Origin: Gemmatimonadales bacterium
GTDB taxonomy: Bacteria; Gemmatimonadota; Gemmatimonadetes; Gemmatimonadales; GWC2-71-9
Reading direction: 5' to 3'
Assembly: GCA_013003805.1 (NCBI GenBank)
Contig: JABDII010000195.1
Coordinates: forward strand, 1-10,147
Length of the DNA stretch: 10,147 nucleotides
Positions within the stretch are counted from its first letter, which is position 1. Each line of letters starts with the position of its first letter. Made by a program: the position numbers and the translations under genes. Shown one piece after another: positions 1 through 7,507 of this stretch. The notes below the pieces were generated by a model. That model saw only the letters and a program-made list of their open reading frames with translations. It was not told where the DNA came from and ran no database searches.

Positions 1-34
1 GGCCCACGATGATCGGGATCTTACCGCCGACCAA
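1..34 (-). CDS. miaA: Probable 5' end of tRNA dimethylallyltransferase MiaA (partial)
   Basis: Reading leftwards from a TTG at 34-32, the frame gives M-V-G-G-K-I-P-I-I-V-G and then leaves the window. The I-P-I-I-V-G stretch resembles the beginning of MiaA proteins, where it leads into the P-loop (G-P-T-A-x-G-K-S/T); the P-loop itself is outside the window. A GGAG lies 7 bases before the TTG (45-42), inside mutL. The start would overlap the mutL stop codon (23-21) by 14 bases. mutL-miaA adjacency is well known in bacteria such as Escherichia coli, which supports the call. MiaA adds a dimethylallyl group to A37 of tRNAs reading U-starting codons. Only 11 codons are visible, so this rests mainly on context and could be another protein with a similar beta strand. 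Confidence 0.45.
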   Translation of the reverse strand, partial: MVGGKIPIIVG

Positions 35-1748
35 ATCGACGCTCCAACTCCTCTTTGGGTAACTGAACGATGGTCGCCCGGCCGTGGACATCGTGCGGCG
101 GGAGCTCGGTCTCGAATAGTCGGAGCAGCAACTCGCGCATCTCGGACTCGTCCAACCGCTGCCCGGCCTTGACAGCGGCCCGGCACCCGTAGGTGGCAGC
201 AAAACGTTCCAACTGATTGGACCATCCGCCGAACCGGCCACGGGCGAGATCAGCCACCATCTCCTGAAAGCACTTCATGGCATCGAAGCGCCGATGCGGT
301 GACGGCGTCGCGCTGATGATGACGCTCCGCCCTCCGAACCCCTCGACCTCGAAACCAATTCGAGTCAGGAGGTCGCGATGTGACTCCACCACATCCAGCT
401 CCTCGTCGGTCAGCTCGACGGTGATGGGGAGAAGCAGGCGTTGGGACATCGGGTCCGCGCCGGCGAGGTCGGCCATGACCCTCTCGTAAATCACCCGCTC
501 GTGGGCGGCGTGCTGATCGACAATCACAAACCCGTCGGGGGCCTCGTAGCAGATGTACGTGTCGAAGATCTGCATGAGCGGCACGGCCGCAAAGCCCGTT
601 CGAGGGGCATCGTCCTCGACCCCAGAGTCACTCGGTGACCCATCTGGCCGAGGGCCTTCAATCGGGGCGAAGAGCGAGGCACCGCCTCCCGGTACTCCAC
701 CCTCCGCGTGCGTGGCTCCCGGCAGCGGTCGCCACGAGCCAACGCTCGCCGCGGCGACCAGCTCTCCGAGTGCCAGCCGGACGGCCTCTTCCACGGCGCG
801 CTCGACGCCGAACCGGTCGCGGAATCGCACCTCGCGCTTCGCAGGGTGCACGTTCACGTCCACCCCCTGGGGGTCGGTGGTGACCGAGAGACAGAGTGAA
901 GGCCGGTCTCCCGGGTGGATCGCTGCGCGATACCCCGCCTCGGCCGCTCGAATCAAGAATGCATCTTTGAACGGCCGACCGTTGATCAGCAAGAGAGTAC
1001 GGCGACCGCTCGGGCTGGCGTCTGCCGGCCGCTGCGCGAACCCGTCGACCTTGAACGCCCCGATCGCATGATGAATCGGCACCAGCGTGCCGGCCAGGTC
1101 GTGGCCCCAGATTGCCGTGAGCCGTTCCTCGGGTGTTTGACCCGGCGGTACATGAAACCGCGGGCGGGCGTCCAGCACCAGTTCGAACCCAACGTCCGGG
1201 TGGGCCAAGGCCAAGGTGGCGACCACGTCGTGGGAGGCCCGCGTCTCGCTCGAGACCGAGCGGAGGAACTTCCGCCGTGCGGGTGTGTTATAGAACAGGC
1301 CGTGCACGGTCACGCTTGTGCCGCGCTGCCGCGCGACCGGGCTCACGTCATTGATCCGCCCGCCCGCAACGGTGATCTCCGTGCCTTCGCCGTCGCCATC
1401 CGAGGTGGAGAGGGCAAATCGCGACACGGAGGCGATGGACGGGAGTGCCTCGCCGCGGAACCCGAGCGTGGGCACCCCCACCAGGTCTTGCGCAGCGCTG
1501 ATCTTGCTAGTCGCATGACGCTCGAGCGCGAGGATGGCATCGTCACGGCCCATACCGGAACCGTCGTCGCGGACCACGATGCGTTTCTTCCCACCCTGCT
1601 CCAACTCGACCGTGATGTGGGTAGCACCAGCGTCGATGGCGTTCTCCACCAGCTCCTTCACGACAGATGCCGGGCGCTCCACCACCTCGCCGGCGGCAAT
1701 CTGGTCGGCGACCGCATCGGATAAGATGGCGATCTTGCCTGCCATCAT
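21..1748 (-). CDS. mutL: DNA mismatch repair protein MutL (endonuclease-type)
   Basis: MutL links mismatch recognition by MutS to strand removal. The 575-residue protein starts at the first of two adjacent ATGs (1748 or 1745), just before the family-typical K-I-A-I-L-S. The GHKL ATPase is complete: E-L-V-E-N-A-I-D-A-G-A (about 32-42), D-D-G-S-G-M (61-66), G-F-R-G-E-A-L (96-102). The transducer domain carries F-Y-N-T-P-A-R-R-K (152-160) and N-V-H-P-A-K-R-E-V-R-F (299-309). A Gly/Pro/Ser/Asp-rich linker (about 333-385) leads to the C-terminal dimerisation domain, with D-Q-H-A-A-H-E-R-V-I-Y-E (411-422) matching the endonuclease motif DQHA(X)2E(X)4E. This implies a nicking MutL of the kind found in bacteria without MutH. 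Oddly, the usual C-P-H-G-R-P motif reads D-V-H-G-R-A (553-558), so its zinc-ligand cysteine is absent. The start overlaps the batDE stop as ATGA, indicating translational coupling. A 30-residue upstream extension to 1838 is not MutL-like and was discarded. Confidence 0.97.
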   Translation of the reverse strand: MMAGKIAILSDAVADQIAAGEVVERPASVVKELVENAIDAGATHITVELEQGGKKRIVVRDDGSGMGRDDAILALERHATSKISAAQDLVGVPTLGFRGEALPSIASVSRFALSTSDGDGEGTEITVAGGRINDVSPVARQRGTSVTVHGLFYNTPARRKFLRSVSSETRASHDVVATLALAHPDVGFELVLDARPRFHVPPGQTPEERLTAIWGHDLAGTLVPIHHAIGAFKVDGFAQRPADASPSGRRTLLLINGRPFKDAFLIRAAEAGYRAAIHPGDRPSLCLSVTTDPQGVDVNVHPAKREVRFRDRFGVERAVEEAVRLALGELVAAASVGSWRPLPGATHAEGGVPGGGASLFAPIEGPRPDGSPSDSGVEDDAPRTGFAAVPLMQIFDTYICYEAPDGFVIVDQHAAHERVIYERVMADLAGADPMSQRLLLPITVELTDEELDVVESHRDLLTRIGFEVEGFGGRSVIISATPSPHRRFDAMKCFQEMVADLARGRFGGWSNQLERFAATYGCRAAVKAGQRLDESEMRELLLRLFETELPPHDVHGRATIVQLPKEELERRFGRR

Positions 1749-4114
1749 TGCCGTCCCGCCAGTGGATCGCCGAGCCGAGCCAACTCCTGAGCGCGGAGCC
1801 AGCCGAGTTGTTCCGATGGGGCACGCACCAACCACCATCCCTGGGTGCTATCAGCCAGCCGGACCACGGCTCCGCCGAACGCGTTGGCCACCTGTGGCGC
1901 CCGCTCGTGAGGAGAGACACGGAGCTGGGTGTCGTGCAGCACGATGGCCAGAGGAGGCCGATCGTCCCGCGCGATCCACGCCGCACCGGTGCCGAGGAGG
2001 AGTGCGGCCCCGAGTGCCAAGGCCCATCGCCTGCCCCACGTCGGTTTGACGATCAAACCGATCCAACCGCCGAACCACGCAAACCCGGCGAGGAGCAGGA
2101 GTTCACGATGGGTTATCGGCGGGACGCTCAAGAGTCGGGCCGATACGCGATCGGGGGGAGGCACCAATTCGAGGCCGCGGCGAACTGTGCTGTTTCTCGG
2201 CGCGAGCCGGAGCGCGTGATGCCAGGCCCAGGCCGCCCGGGCTTCCTGCCCAAGGCGATAATGGGCGGCACCCAGATTGTACCAGTGCTCTGGCGTGGCG
2301 GGTTCGCGCGTTACTCGATCGCGGAACCCCTCGGCAGCGGCAGAGAGAGCTCCCACCTCGTAGAGCGTTTCCGGCGAGGTGGAGCGCTCTTGGGCACTGA
2401 GGATGGACGTGACCGACAGCAACACGAGGAGTCCCACTGGCGTGGCCCGCCGCCCCCGGATGGCCTCACGCCCGCGCACCGTGCTGACGATGGATTGCAC
2501 TTCCTCGAGCAGTGCTTCGGTCGGCCGCGTTGCCGGCTCCGGCCCGTAGCGCGCCTCGCGCAGGCGCCCCCTCAGGTGGACCAAGCGCTCCGCCGTGTCC
2601 TCCCCGACCCCGCTCATGCGCAAGGCCTCGAGCAGCTCGTGATCTTCCCGCTCGTCGAGATCGGGCACCATCTGCTGGAGCAGGTCGTGGAGCTCCGATT
2701 CGATAACTTGGTCGTCCGATAGCGGGGCGATCGGCTCCGAGGTGCGCAGCCGATCCCAGGGAACCCGCCGCGCCAGATACGCGACGATGGGAAGAAGCAG
2801 CACCACAATCCAGACTGGAAACGGGAGTGCCCGGCTCAGCCGGGTATCCAACGGGGCGCCTGAGGATCGGAGGAGCGCGGGAGGGAGCGCTCCACTCGAC
2901 ACCTGTGTGGCCGGCGGGGCCACTGCAACCCGCGCGGCCGGAACGGTGGCCTCACGGTACCGGCGCCTGCGGGTGTCGTAGTACCGGTACACCAGGGGTG
3001 GCAGGAGCATGGTCCCGGCCGAATCGGGAATCACCAGATAGCGGAATCGTTTCGATCCAGCGATTCGTCCATCGACTGGTTGGATGCGTTCCTCACTCTG
3101 GTCGGGGTAGCTGCGGACTCCCGGCGGCCATCTGGATGCCGGCTCCGGCCAGAGCGAGAGATTGCCTTCGCCTGCGAGCGTCACGTCTACCGTCAGCGGT
3201 TCTCCCGCGCGACCGATGGACGGTGTGACGGTCCTGCTCAACTCGAGCGACCGTGCGACCGCGCCCGCGAAATCTTCCGGCTTGTCTCGTTCGGGCAACG
3301 CGCGCGCCGTAACAGTGGCCTGGCCGCTGGACAGGGACAGACGCTCTTCCTGACTGAAGAATTGGAGCGCCAACGGGACACTGTATCGAAGGACCGCCGG
3401 TTCGATCACGTGGTCGCCAGTGGCGAGCGGGAACACCACCTCGTGCGCGACGAAGAGGTCGTACCACACACCACGCACCATCCGGCTCGCCGCGATCCCC
3501 ACGGGCGTGGGCTGTGGGTAGGTCCACATCCCCTCGACCGTTGGTGGCTCAAGGGTCGGGGGGCGCCTCAGCCGGAGCCTGAGATCGCGGGGAATCCACG
3601 CGACGGTTACCACGTCCACCTGCTCGCCGACCAACACGGTGTCCGACGAAAGCAATACCACGAGGGCCACATCACCCGTGAGATTCCGCGGGGGCCCGCG
3701 GTTCAGCACTCGGGCGACGCGCGGGTTGAGCGTCGTTGCCAGCGCGCCTGCGGCATCGACGACCTCCACTTCGATTTCGCCCGTTTCAACTCGATGCGGG
3801 CCCTGAAGCGCCACGGCGGAGCCGATGGTTACGAGGCCCACCCGGGTGGGACGGAGACGAATATGTATGACGGTCGACCGCGTGGGATCGGGATCGAACG
3901 CCACCTCGGTTCGCTCGGACCGGGAAATCAGCTCGAATCCATCCAGGTAAGGAACCTGCACCGCGAGTGGAGGGATATCCGATCGCGTCGTCGCTCGAAT
4001 GGTAAGCAGCAGCTCTTCCCCCAGAGCCAGCGTGTAGCGATCCACGGACGCCGACATCTGCGGCGGTGGTGACTGTTGAAGACTCGCCACCATGAGCAGC
4101 ACCCCGGTTACCAA
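1745..4114 (-). CDS. BatD-BatE fusion: periplasmic beta-rich BatD, TPR and SH3-like domains
   Basis: This 789-residue membrane protein of the MoxR/Bat system appears to join BatD and BatE. Residues 1-15 are a short hydrophobic leader without basic residues. Residues about 20-425 are BatD-like beta-rich material (family-like pieces include V-G-E-Q-V-D-V at 162-168, G-E-P-L-T-V-D at 304-310 and P-P-L-V-Y-R-Y-Y-D at 372-380). A membrane span follows at about 432-448, then a charged, presumably cytoplasmic segment (455-555). A second hydrophobic stretch at 558-574, preceded by R-G-R-R and ending L-S-A-Q, looks like a former BatE signal peptide. After it come a TPR region (583-645, with W-Y-N-L-G-A-A-H-Y-R-L-G), two spans (669-688, 697-714) and an SH3b-like end (about 722-780). 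BatE proteins also carry TPR and SH3-like parts. The TTG start is chosen because a perfect GGAGG lies 5 bases upstream; ATG at residue 8 is an alternative. BatD/BatE probably act as periplasmic partners of the VWA proteins; the exact role is unknown. Confidence 0.85.
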   Translation of the reverse strand: MVTGVLLMVASLQQSPPPQMSASVDRYTLALGEELLLTIRATTRSDIPPLAVQVPYLDGFELISRSERTEVAFDPDPTRSTVIHIRLRPTRVGLVTIGSAVALQGPHRVETGEIEVEVVDAAGALATTLNPRVARVLNRGPPRNLTGDVALVVLLSSDTVLVGEQVDVVTVAWIPRDLRLRLRRPPTLEPPTVEGMWTYPQPTPVGIAASRMVRGVWYDLFVAHEVVFPLATGDHVIEPAVLRYSVPLALQFFSQEERLSLSSGQATVTARALPERDKPEDFAGAVARSLELSRTVTPSIGRAGEPLTVDVTLAGEGNLSLWPEPASRWPPGVRSYPDQSEERIQPVDGRIAGSKRFRYLVIPDSAGTMLLPPLVYRYYDTRRRRYREATVPAARVAVAPPATQVSSGALPPALLRSSGAPLDTRLSRALPFPVWIVVLLLPIVAYLARRVPWDRLRTSEPIAPLSDDQVIESELHDLLQQMVPDLDEREDHELLEALRMSGVGEDTAERLVHLRGRLREARYGPEPATRPTEALLEEVQSIVSTVRGREAIRGRRATPVGLLVLLSVTSILSAQERSTSPETLYEVGALSAAAEGFRDRVTREPATPEHWYNLGAAHYRLGQEARAAWAWHHALRLAPRNSTVRRGLELVPPPDRVSARLLSVPPITHRELLLLAGFAWFGGWIGLIVKPTWGRRWALALGAALLLGTGAAWIARDDRPPLAIVLHDTQLRVSPHERAPQVANAFGGAVVRLADSTQGWWLVRAPSEQLGWLRAQELARLGDPLAGRQ

Positions 4115-5739
4115 TCCTTCCTCCCGCGGACTCCGCCGCCGCGCAACTTCCGGAGTTGTTGGGCCCGTGTGGCCCGCTCTTCTCGCTCGACTGAGTTCAG
4201 GATCTGCTCGGCCTGCGTCTGGGTCAGCGACCCGCTACTCGGCGGCGGGGATCCCTGCGACGGAGGCTGCTGACCGCCGCGTTGTGGGGGTGGTGACCCT
4301 CCTCCTCCTCCCCCGCTGGGCGGCGGGTTTCGATCCCGAATGGTGAGCTCGAGGTTCCACTTGGCTCGCTCCGACGACGGCTTGAGCATGAGGGCCTGCC
4401 TCAAGTGCTCGGCCGCCTGGTCCAAGAGGGAATCGCGGCCGACCGAATCCTGTGCCGCCATATAGAGACCCGCGACCCCGAGATTGTACAATGCCCGGTA
4501 GCGGAGATCTGGGTCGAGCGACTTGGCGGCTTCGGCGAGGGCTGCCTCGGCCGGTTCGAAGCGTTCTGCCGCTAGGGCTGCGGTCCCGGCATTGTAAAAG
4601 GCGGTGTCCGTGGCGGTTCCCTTCCTCGCTTCTTCGAGGAATTCCGTCGCGGCACGCGCTGGATTGCCCTCCTCGAGTGCCTTGACGCCGGGCGACGGAC
4701 GTTGCGCGGCACTCGTGCCCGGCCCGAGGACCAGGCCTGCGAGCACAATGAGCGAGGCAGCGCGACGGAGGGCCGTATGCGCGAGCAGGAGCAGGAGTGC
4801 TCCCAGGAGGGGCACCCATCCGAGTGGGCGCAGATCCGCCGTCCGCGTTTCGGAGGTCGGCATGCGCTTGAATGCGCTCACCAGATCGCGGATCGCGCCG
4901 GCTTGGTCGGGGACGTCGGCCGGCACCATGGTTCCCCCAGCCGCCTCCGCCACCATTTGCAGCACGTCGTCACGACGCTTGGTCTCCACCAGGTTCCCCT
5001 GCTCGTCGCGCTTGTATTCCAGCAGCGTCCCTCGAGCGTCTCGGATCGGGATTCGTGACGGTGCCGCGTCGCCCTCACCGACCAGGATGAGCCGCACGCC
5101 GAGGTCTTGGATTTCACGAGCGGCGACCAGTGCTTCATTGAGCGAGTCGTGCGCCTCGCCATCGGTGAAGACCACGAGCACACGATCCGCTATGCCGGGG
5201 GCGGCCCCGAGCAATTGGCCTCCCTGCCGAAGCGCGGCAGCAAGGCTGGTCCCCCCCTGGCTCGCGATATCGGGATCGAGCGCGTCCAGGTGGAGCGTGA
5301 TCGCGCTGCCGTCCACGGTGAGTGGCGCCAAGATGTAGCTTCGCCCAGCGAACACCGAGAGGCCCACGCGATCGCCTTCCAGATCGTGAATCAATCGACG
5401 GGCTTCGCGGACGGCCCGGCCTAGCCGGCTGGGAACGACATCTTCGGCAAGCATCGACCGACTGATGTCGATTGCCATGATCAGGCTGAGCGCTCGGGTC
5501 TCCGACGCCACCTCAATCCGGCCACCCCGTGGCCCGGCAAGGGCAAATCCCGCGAGCGCGCCGACGGCCGCGAGTGCGATCGGAGACCAGCGGCCGTTCG
5601 CTCGCGCGGCTTTCGCCAGGCCAGAAGACCAAATCCGTGCCAACCGAATGCGTCTTCGCCGGGCCAGCATGGCGAGGGCGCCGCCGACAAACGCCAGCAC
5701 AGGCACCAGAACGAGCAGCCCGGGAAACTCAAAGATCAT
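4108..5739 (-). CDS. BatB-BatC fusion: membrane VWA protein with C-terminal TPR
   Basis: This 543-residue protein has BatB and BatC parts in one chain. Membrane spans at about 5-26 and 53-68 precede a von Willebrand A domain (about 85-290) with an intact MIDAS metal site: D-I-S-R-S (91-95), the threonine in G-G-T-S-L (162-166) and F-T-D-G-E (191-195). A span at 306-320 closes the BatB unit. A second hydrophobic run (328-345) after R-R and ending T-S-A-A-Q resembles the signal peptide of a free-standing BatC, now internal. Next come a TPR-like region (about 351-465), a Pro/Gly-rich tract (471-503) and a charged helix beginning L-T-Q-T-Q-A-E-Q-I-L-N-S (505-516), typical of BatC C-termini. VWA domains bind protein partners through a metal ion and are the usual partners of MoxR ATPases. 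The ATG (5739-5737) overlaps the batA TGA as ATGA. The stop is TAA at 4110-4108. A domain-level family call is firm; the fused name is my interpretation. Confidence 0.9.
   Translation of the reverse strand: MIFEFPGLLVLVPVLAFVGGALAMLARRRRIRLARIWSSGLAKAARANGRWSPIALAAVGALAGFALAGPRGGRIEVASETRALSLIMAIDISRSMLAEDVVPSRLGRAVREARRLIHDLEGDRVGLSVFAGRSYILAPLTVDGSAITLHLDALDPDIASQGGTSLAAALRQGGQLLGAAPGIADRVLVVFTDGEAHDSLNEALVAAREIQDLGVRLILVGEGDAAPSRIPIRDARGTLLEYKRDEQGNLVETKRRDDVLQMVAEAAGGTMVPADVPDQAGAIRDLVSAFKRMPTSETRTADLRPLGWVPLLGALLLLLAHTALRRAASLIVLAGLVLGPGTSAAQRPSPGVKALEEGNPARAATEFLEEARKGTATDTAFYNAGTAALAAERFEPAEAALAEAAKSLDPDLRYRALYNLGVAGLYMAAQDSVGRDSLLDQAAEHLRQALMLKPSSERAKWNLELTIRDRNPPPSGGGGGGSPPPQRGGQQPPSQGSPPPSSGSLTQTQAEQILNSVEREERATRAQQLRKLRGGGVRGRKDW
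4120..4124 (-). promoter_or_regulatory. Ribosome binding site deciding the TTG start of batDE
   Basis: The minus strand reads GGAGG here, then AAGGA, then TTG at 4114-4112. This is a perfect core Shine-Dalgarno sequence with 5-base spacing and lies inside the 3' end of the batB-batC coding sequence. It supports the TTG rather than the ATG at residue 8 (26 bases away) as the start, and allows strong fresh initiation as well as coupling from the upstream stop at 4110-4108. Confidence 0.7.
4231..4329 (-). other. Pro/Gly/Ser/Gln-rich low-complexity tract in BatB-BatC
   Basis: Residues 471-503 of the BatB-BatC protein consist almost only of Pro, Gly, Ser and Gln, including a run of six Gly codons and several Pro triplets. 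It is a flexible linker between the TPR region and the C-terminal helix. Such tracts are common at this place in BatC proteins and tend to vary in length between strains; nothing here shows slippage in this copy, and the reading frame is intact on both sides. Confidence 0.7.
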
Positions 5740-6707
5740 GGGACTCGCACCATTCGGGTCGCGCCGAGGAGGAGTTCCAGTACCAGTGCCACGAGCCCAA
5801 TGAGGGCGAAGGACATGGTGGCCTCGTCGTAGCGGGTGTACCGAGTCACCTCGATAGGCGCCTTCTCGAGCCCGTCGATCTGTCGAAAGATCCGGCTCAA
5901 GGCCTCGCTGTCCTTGGCGCGGAAGTACCGGCCACCGGTCGTCTCGGCAATCTCCCGAAGCAACACTTCGTCGATCCGAACCGGGAGGATCTCGTAGCGG
6001 AATCCGGTGAGGCCTCGTCCGGTTGGGATCGGCGCTTCCCCTTCGGTGCCGACCCCGATGGTATAGACCTTCACGTCGAAGGCTTTCGCCGTGGCCGCCG
6101 CGGTGCGTGGATCGATCAGCCCCCGGTTGTTCTCCCCATCGGTCAGGAGCATGGCGACCTTCGATTTGCCAGGAGAGAGACGCAGCCGGTTGACCGCCGT
6201 GGCGAGCCCGCTCCCGATGGCCGTGCCGTCCTCCAGGCTACCGATCTTGAGATCCATGATCGCGCGCTCGAGCACGGGGTAGTCGAGCGTGACCGGTACC
6301 TGCGTGAGAGCCTCACCCGCGAAGGCCACCAAGCCGATCCGATCCGCCTCCCGGCCACGAATGAACGCGATGGCCTGCTGCTTTGCCACCTCGAGCCGAT
6401 TGGACGGCGCAAAGTCCTCGGCAAGCATGCTGCTGGAGATATCGATCGCGATCGCGATGGCGATTCCTTCCTGCTTCACCTCGATGGTGTCGCCACCGAT
6501 GCGCGGTCCCGCAGCACCCACGATCCATGCTGCGAGCGCCACCACCCGGAGTCCGGGCGGAAGGTGAATCCACCACGCAGCCCGGGTCGAGCCCTCGAAC
6601 ACCGATAGGCTGCTGTAACGCACTCCAGGCGTGGTCTTTCGGCGGCGCCACCACCACCATGGCAGCGCCAGGAGCAGCAGGAGGAGCAACGGTCGCGCAA
6701 AGGTCAT
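5736..6707 (-). CDS. batA: BatA: membrane-anchored von Willebrand A domain protein
   Basis: This 323-residue protein has the usual BatA layout and length. A leucine-rich N-terminal span (about 5-20) ends in W-W-W-W-R-R-R-K, a second span lies at about 53-67, the VWA domain covers about 80-280 and a C-terminal span about 298-315. The MIDAS site is complete: D-I-S-S-S (89-93), Thr162 in D-G-T-A-I-G-S-G-L, and L-T-D-G-E-N-N (188-194). The adjoining M-L-A-E-D-F is the strongly conserved BatA/BatB continuation. The domain presumably faces the periplasm between the spans and binds protein partners through a divalent metal. It is a paralogue of the VWA half of the next gene. The ATG at 6707-6705 overlaps the upstream TGA as ATGA and has GGAAG 4 bases upstream. 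Bat genes are named for aerotolerance in Bacteroides; whether that function applies here cannot be read from sequence. Confidence 0.93.
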   Translation of the reverse strand: MTFARPLLLLLLLALPWWWWRRRKTTPGVRYSSLSVFEGSTRAAWWIHLPPGLRVVALAAWIVGAAGPRIGGDTIEVKQEGIAIAIAIDISSSMLAEDFAPSNRLEVAKQQAIAFIRGREADRIGLVAFAGEALTQVPVTLDYPVLERAIMDLKIGSLEDGTAIGSGLATAVNRLRLSPGKSKVAMLLTDGENNRGLIDPRTAAATAKAFDVKVYTIGVGTEGEAPIPTGRGLTGFRYEILPVRIDEVLLREIAETTGGRYFRAKDSEALSRIFRQIDGLEKAPIEVTRYTRYDEATMSFALIGLVALVLELLLGATRMVRVP

Positions 6708-7507
6708 GGCACTTCCGCCAAGCGGGTTTTCAGCGCCATCGCCCGCTCGTGGATCTGGAGGGCGTCCCGTTCTGACATCGGTGCGAAACGAGAGGCATCC
6801 ATACCGCGCAAGAGTGCTCCCAGTTCATCCAACGGCCATGCCGGCTTGCGGGCGCCGATCACGGCGAGACACGCCTCGGTGTCCAGGGTCACTCTGGCCT
6901 CGGGCACCAGGTGGGCCAACGCTTGCCTGAGTTCCCAGGCTCCTGCTGCGATGACCGCGCGCAACTCTCCCGCCGCGGCCCACTCAGCAACCGGCGGTTG
7001 GGCCGAAGTTGCCTCGGCCGCATAGTCGATTGGGGTCGGTTTGCCTCGCCGGCGCCACCACCAATGGAGGGGCGCCACCAGGACCAGCGTCACCCCCCAG
7101 AGCAGGAACAGCGGGAGCATGCTCACGACCGGCCTCGGTACGATCCCGGCGGGAGGTTGCGGTGGAATGATCGAGTCCTCGGCCACGATCGGGAGCACAC
7201 TGGATACCGTGATGGTCATCCGACTCATGTACACTGAATCCACATCCCCCTGGGGCGAGAGCAACACTGGCCCCGGGACTTCGAGCGGATGATCTCCTGG
7301 CTGCCACACAACGAGTGGGTAGCGGACCGTGACCGAGTCGCCAACGAGATCGATCACCGGAGTGCCGAGCAGCTCGACCGCCCCGTCAGGGTCCCACGCA
7401 GGTGCGCGGGCAGACCATCCTGCCGGCAGGGGCACCGTGCGGTTCACCCAGATCGTGTCGCCGACGGTCGCGGTACCCTGGAGCGCGAAGAGCAACAGGA
7501 TGATCAT
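6704..7507 (-). CDS. Single-span membrane protein of the moxR-bat operon, function unknown
   Basis: I do not recognise this 267-residue protein with certainty. A short hydrophobic leader (about 2-10) precedes a periplasmic beta-rich region (about 14-105) with a BatD-like flavour, for example the stretch around V-V-W-Q-P-G-D-H-P-L-E-V (66-77). A membrane span lies at about 128-148, closed by H-W-W-W-R-R-R-G-K. The C-terminal portion (about 170-265) is helical, Ala/Leu-rich and presumably cytoplasmic. Many moxR/bat operons carry such a protein between the DUF58 gene and batA; DUF4381-type proteins have a comparable single span and helical tail, so this may be a divergent relative. The start ATG (7507-7505) overlaps the DUF58 stop as ATGA, and GGAGG at 7523-7519 stands 11 bases upstream. 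The cytoplasmic tail would be positioned to contact MoxR or the DUF58 protein, an inference from topology only. Confidence 0.8.
   Translation of the reverse strand: MIILLLFALQGTATVGDTIWVNRTVPLPAGWSARAPAWDPDGAVELLGTPVIDLVGDSVTVRYPLVVWQPGDHPLEVPGPVLLSPQGDVDSVYMSRMTITVSSVLPIVAEDSIIPPQPPAGIVPRPVVSMLPLFLLWGVTLVLVAPLHWWWRRRGKPTPIDYAAEATSAQPPVAEWAAAGELRAVIAAGAWELRQALAHLVPEARVTLDTEACLAVIGARKPAWPLDELGALLRGMDASRFAPMSERDALQIHERAMALKTRLAEVP

Noticed and set aside
915..1724. 269-codon open frame on the plus strand
   Set aside because: Antisense to the conserved ATPase domain of mutL; no recognisable motif.
1749..1838. 30-residue N-terminal extension of mutL up to a GTG/TTG/ATG-type start at 1838
   Set aside because: MutL proteins begin just before K-I-A-I-L-S; the extension is unlike the family, overlaps batDE, and the ATGA joint at 1748 gives a better start.
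1667..2722. 351-codon open frame on the plus strand
   Set aside because: It is antisense to batDE and mutL, has Arg/Pro/Gly-rich composition typical of shadow frames in high-GC DNA, and matches no family I know.
3080..4072. 330-codon open frame on the plus strand
   Set aside because: It is fully antisense to the BatD part of batDE, whose reading frame is well supported; composition is shadow-like.
5529..6608. 359-codon open frame on the plus strand
   Set aside because: It lies opposite batA and the start of batB-batC, both with intact VWA motifs; Arg/His-rich translation without recognisable domains.
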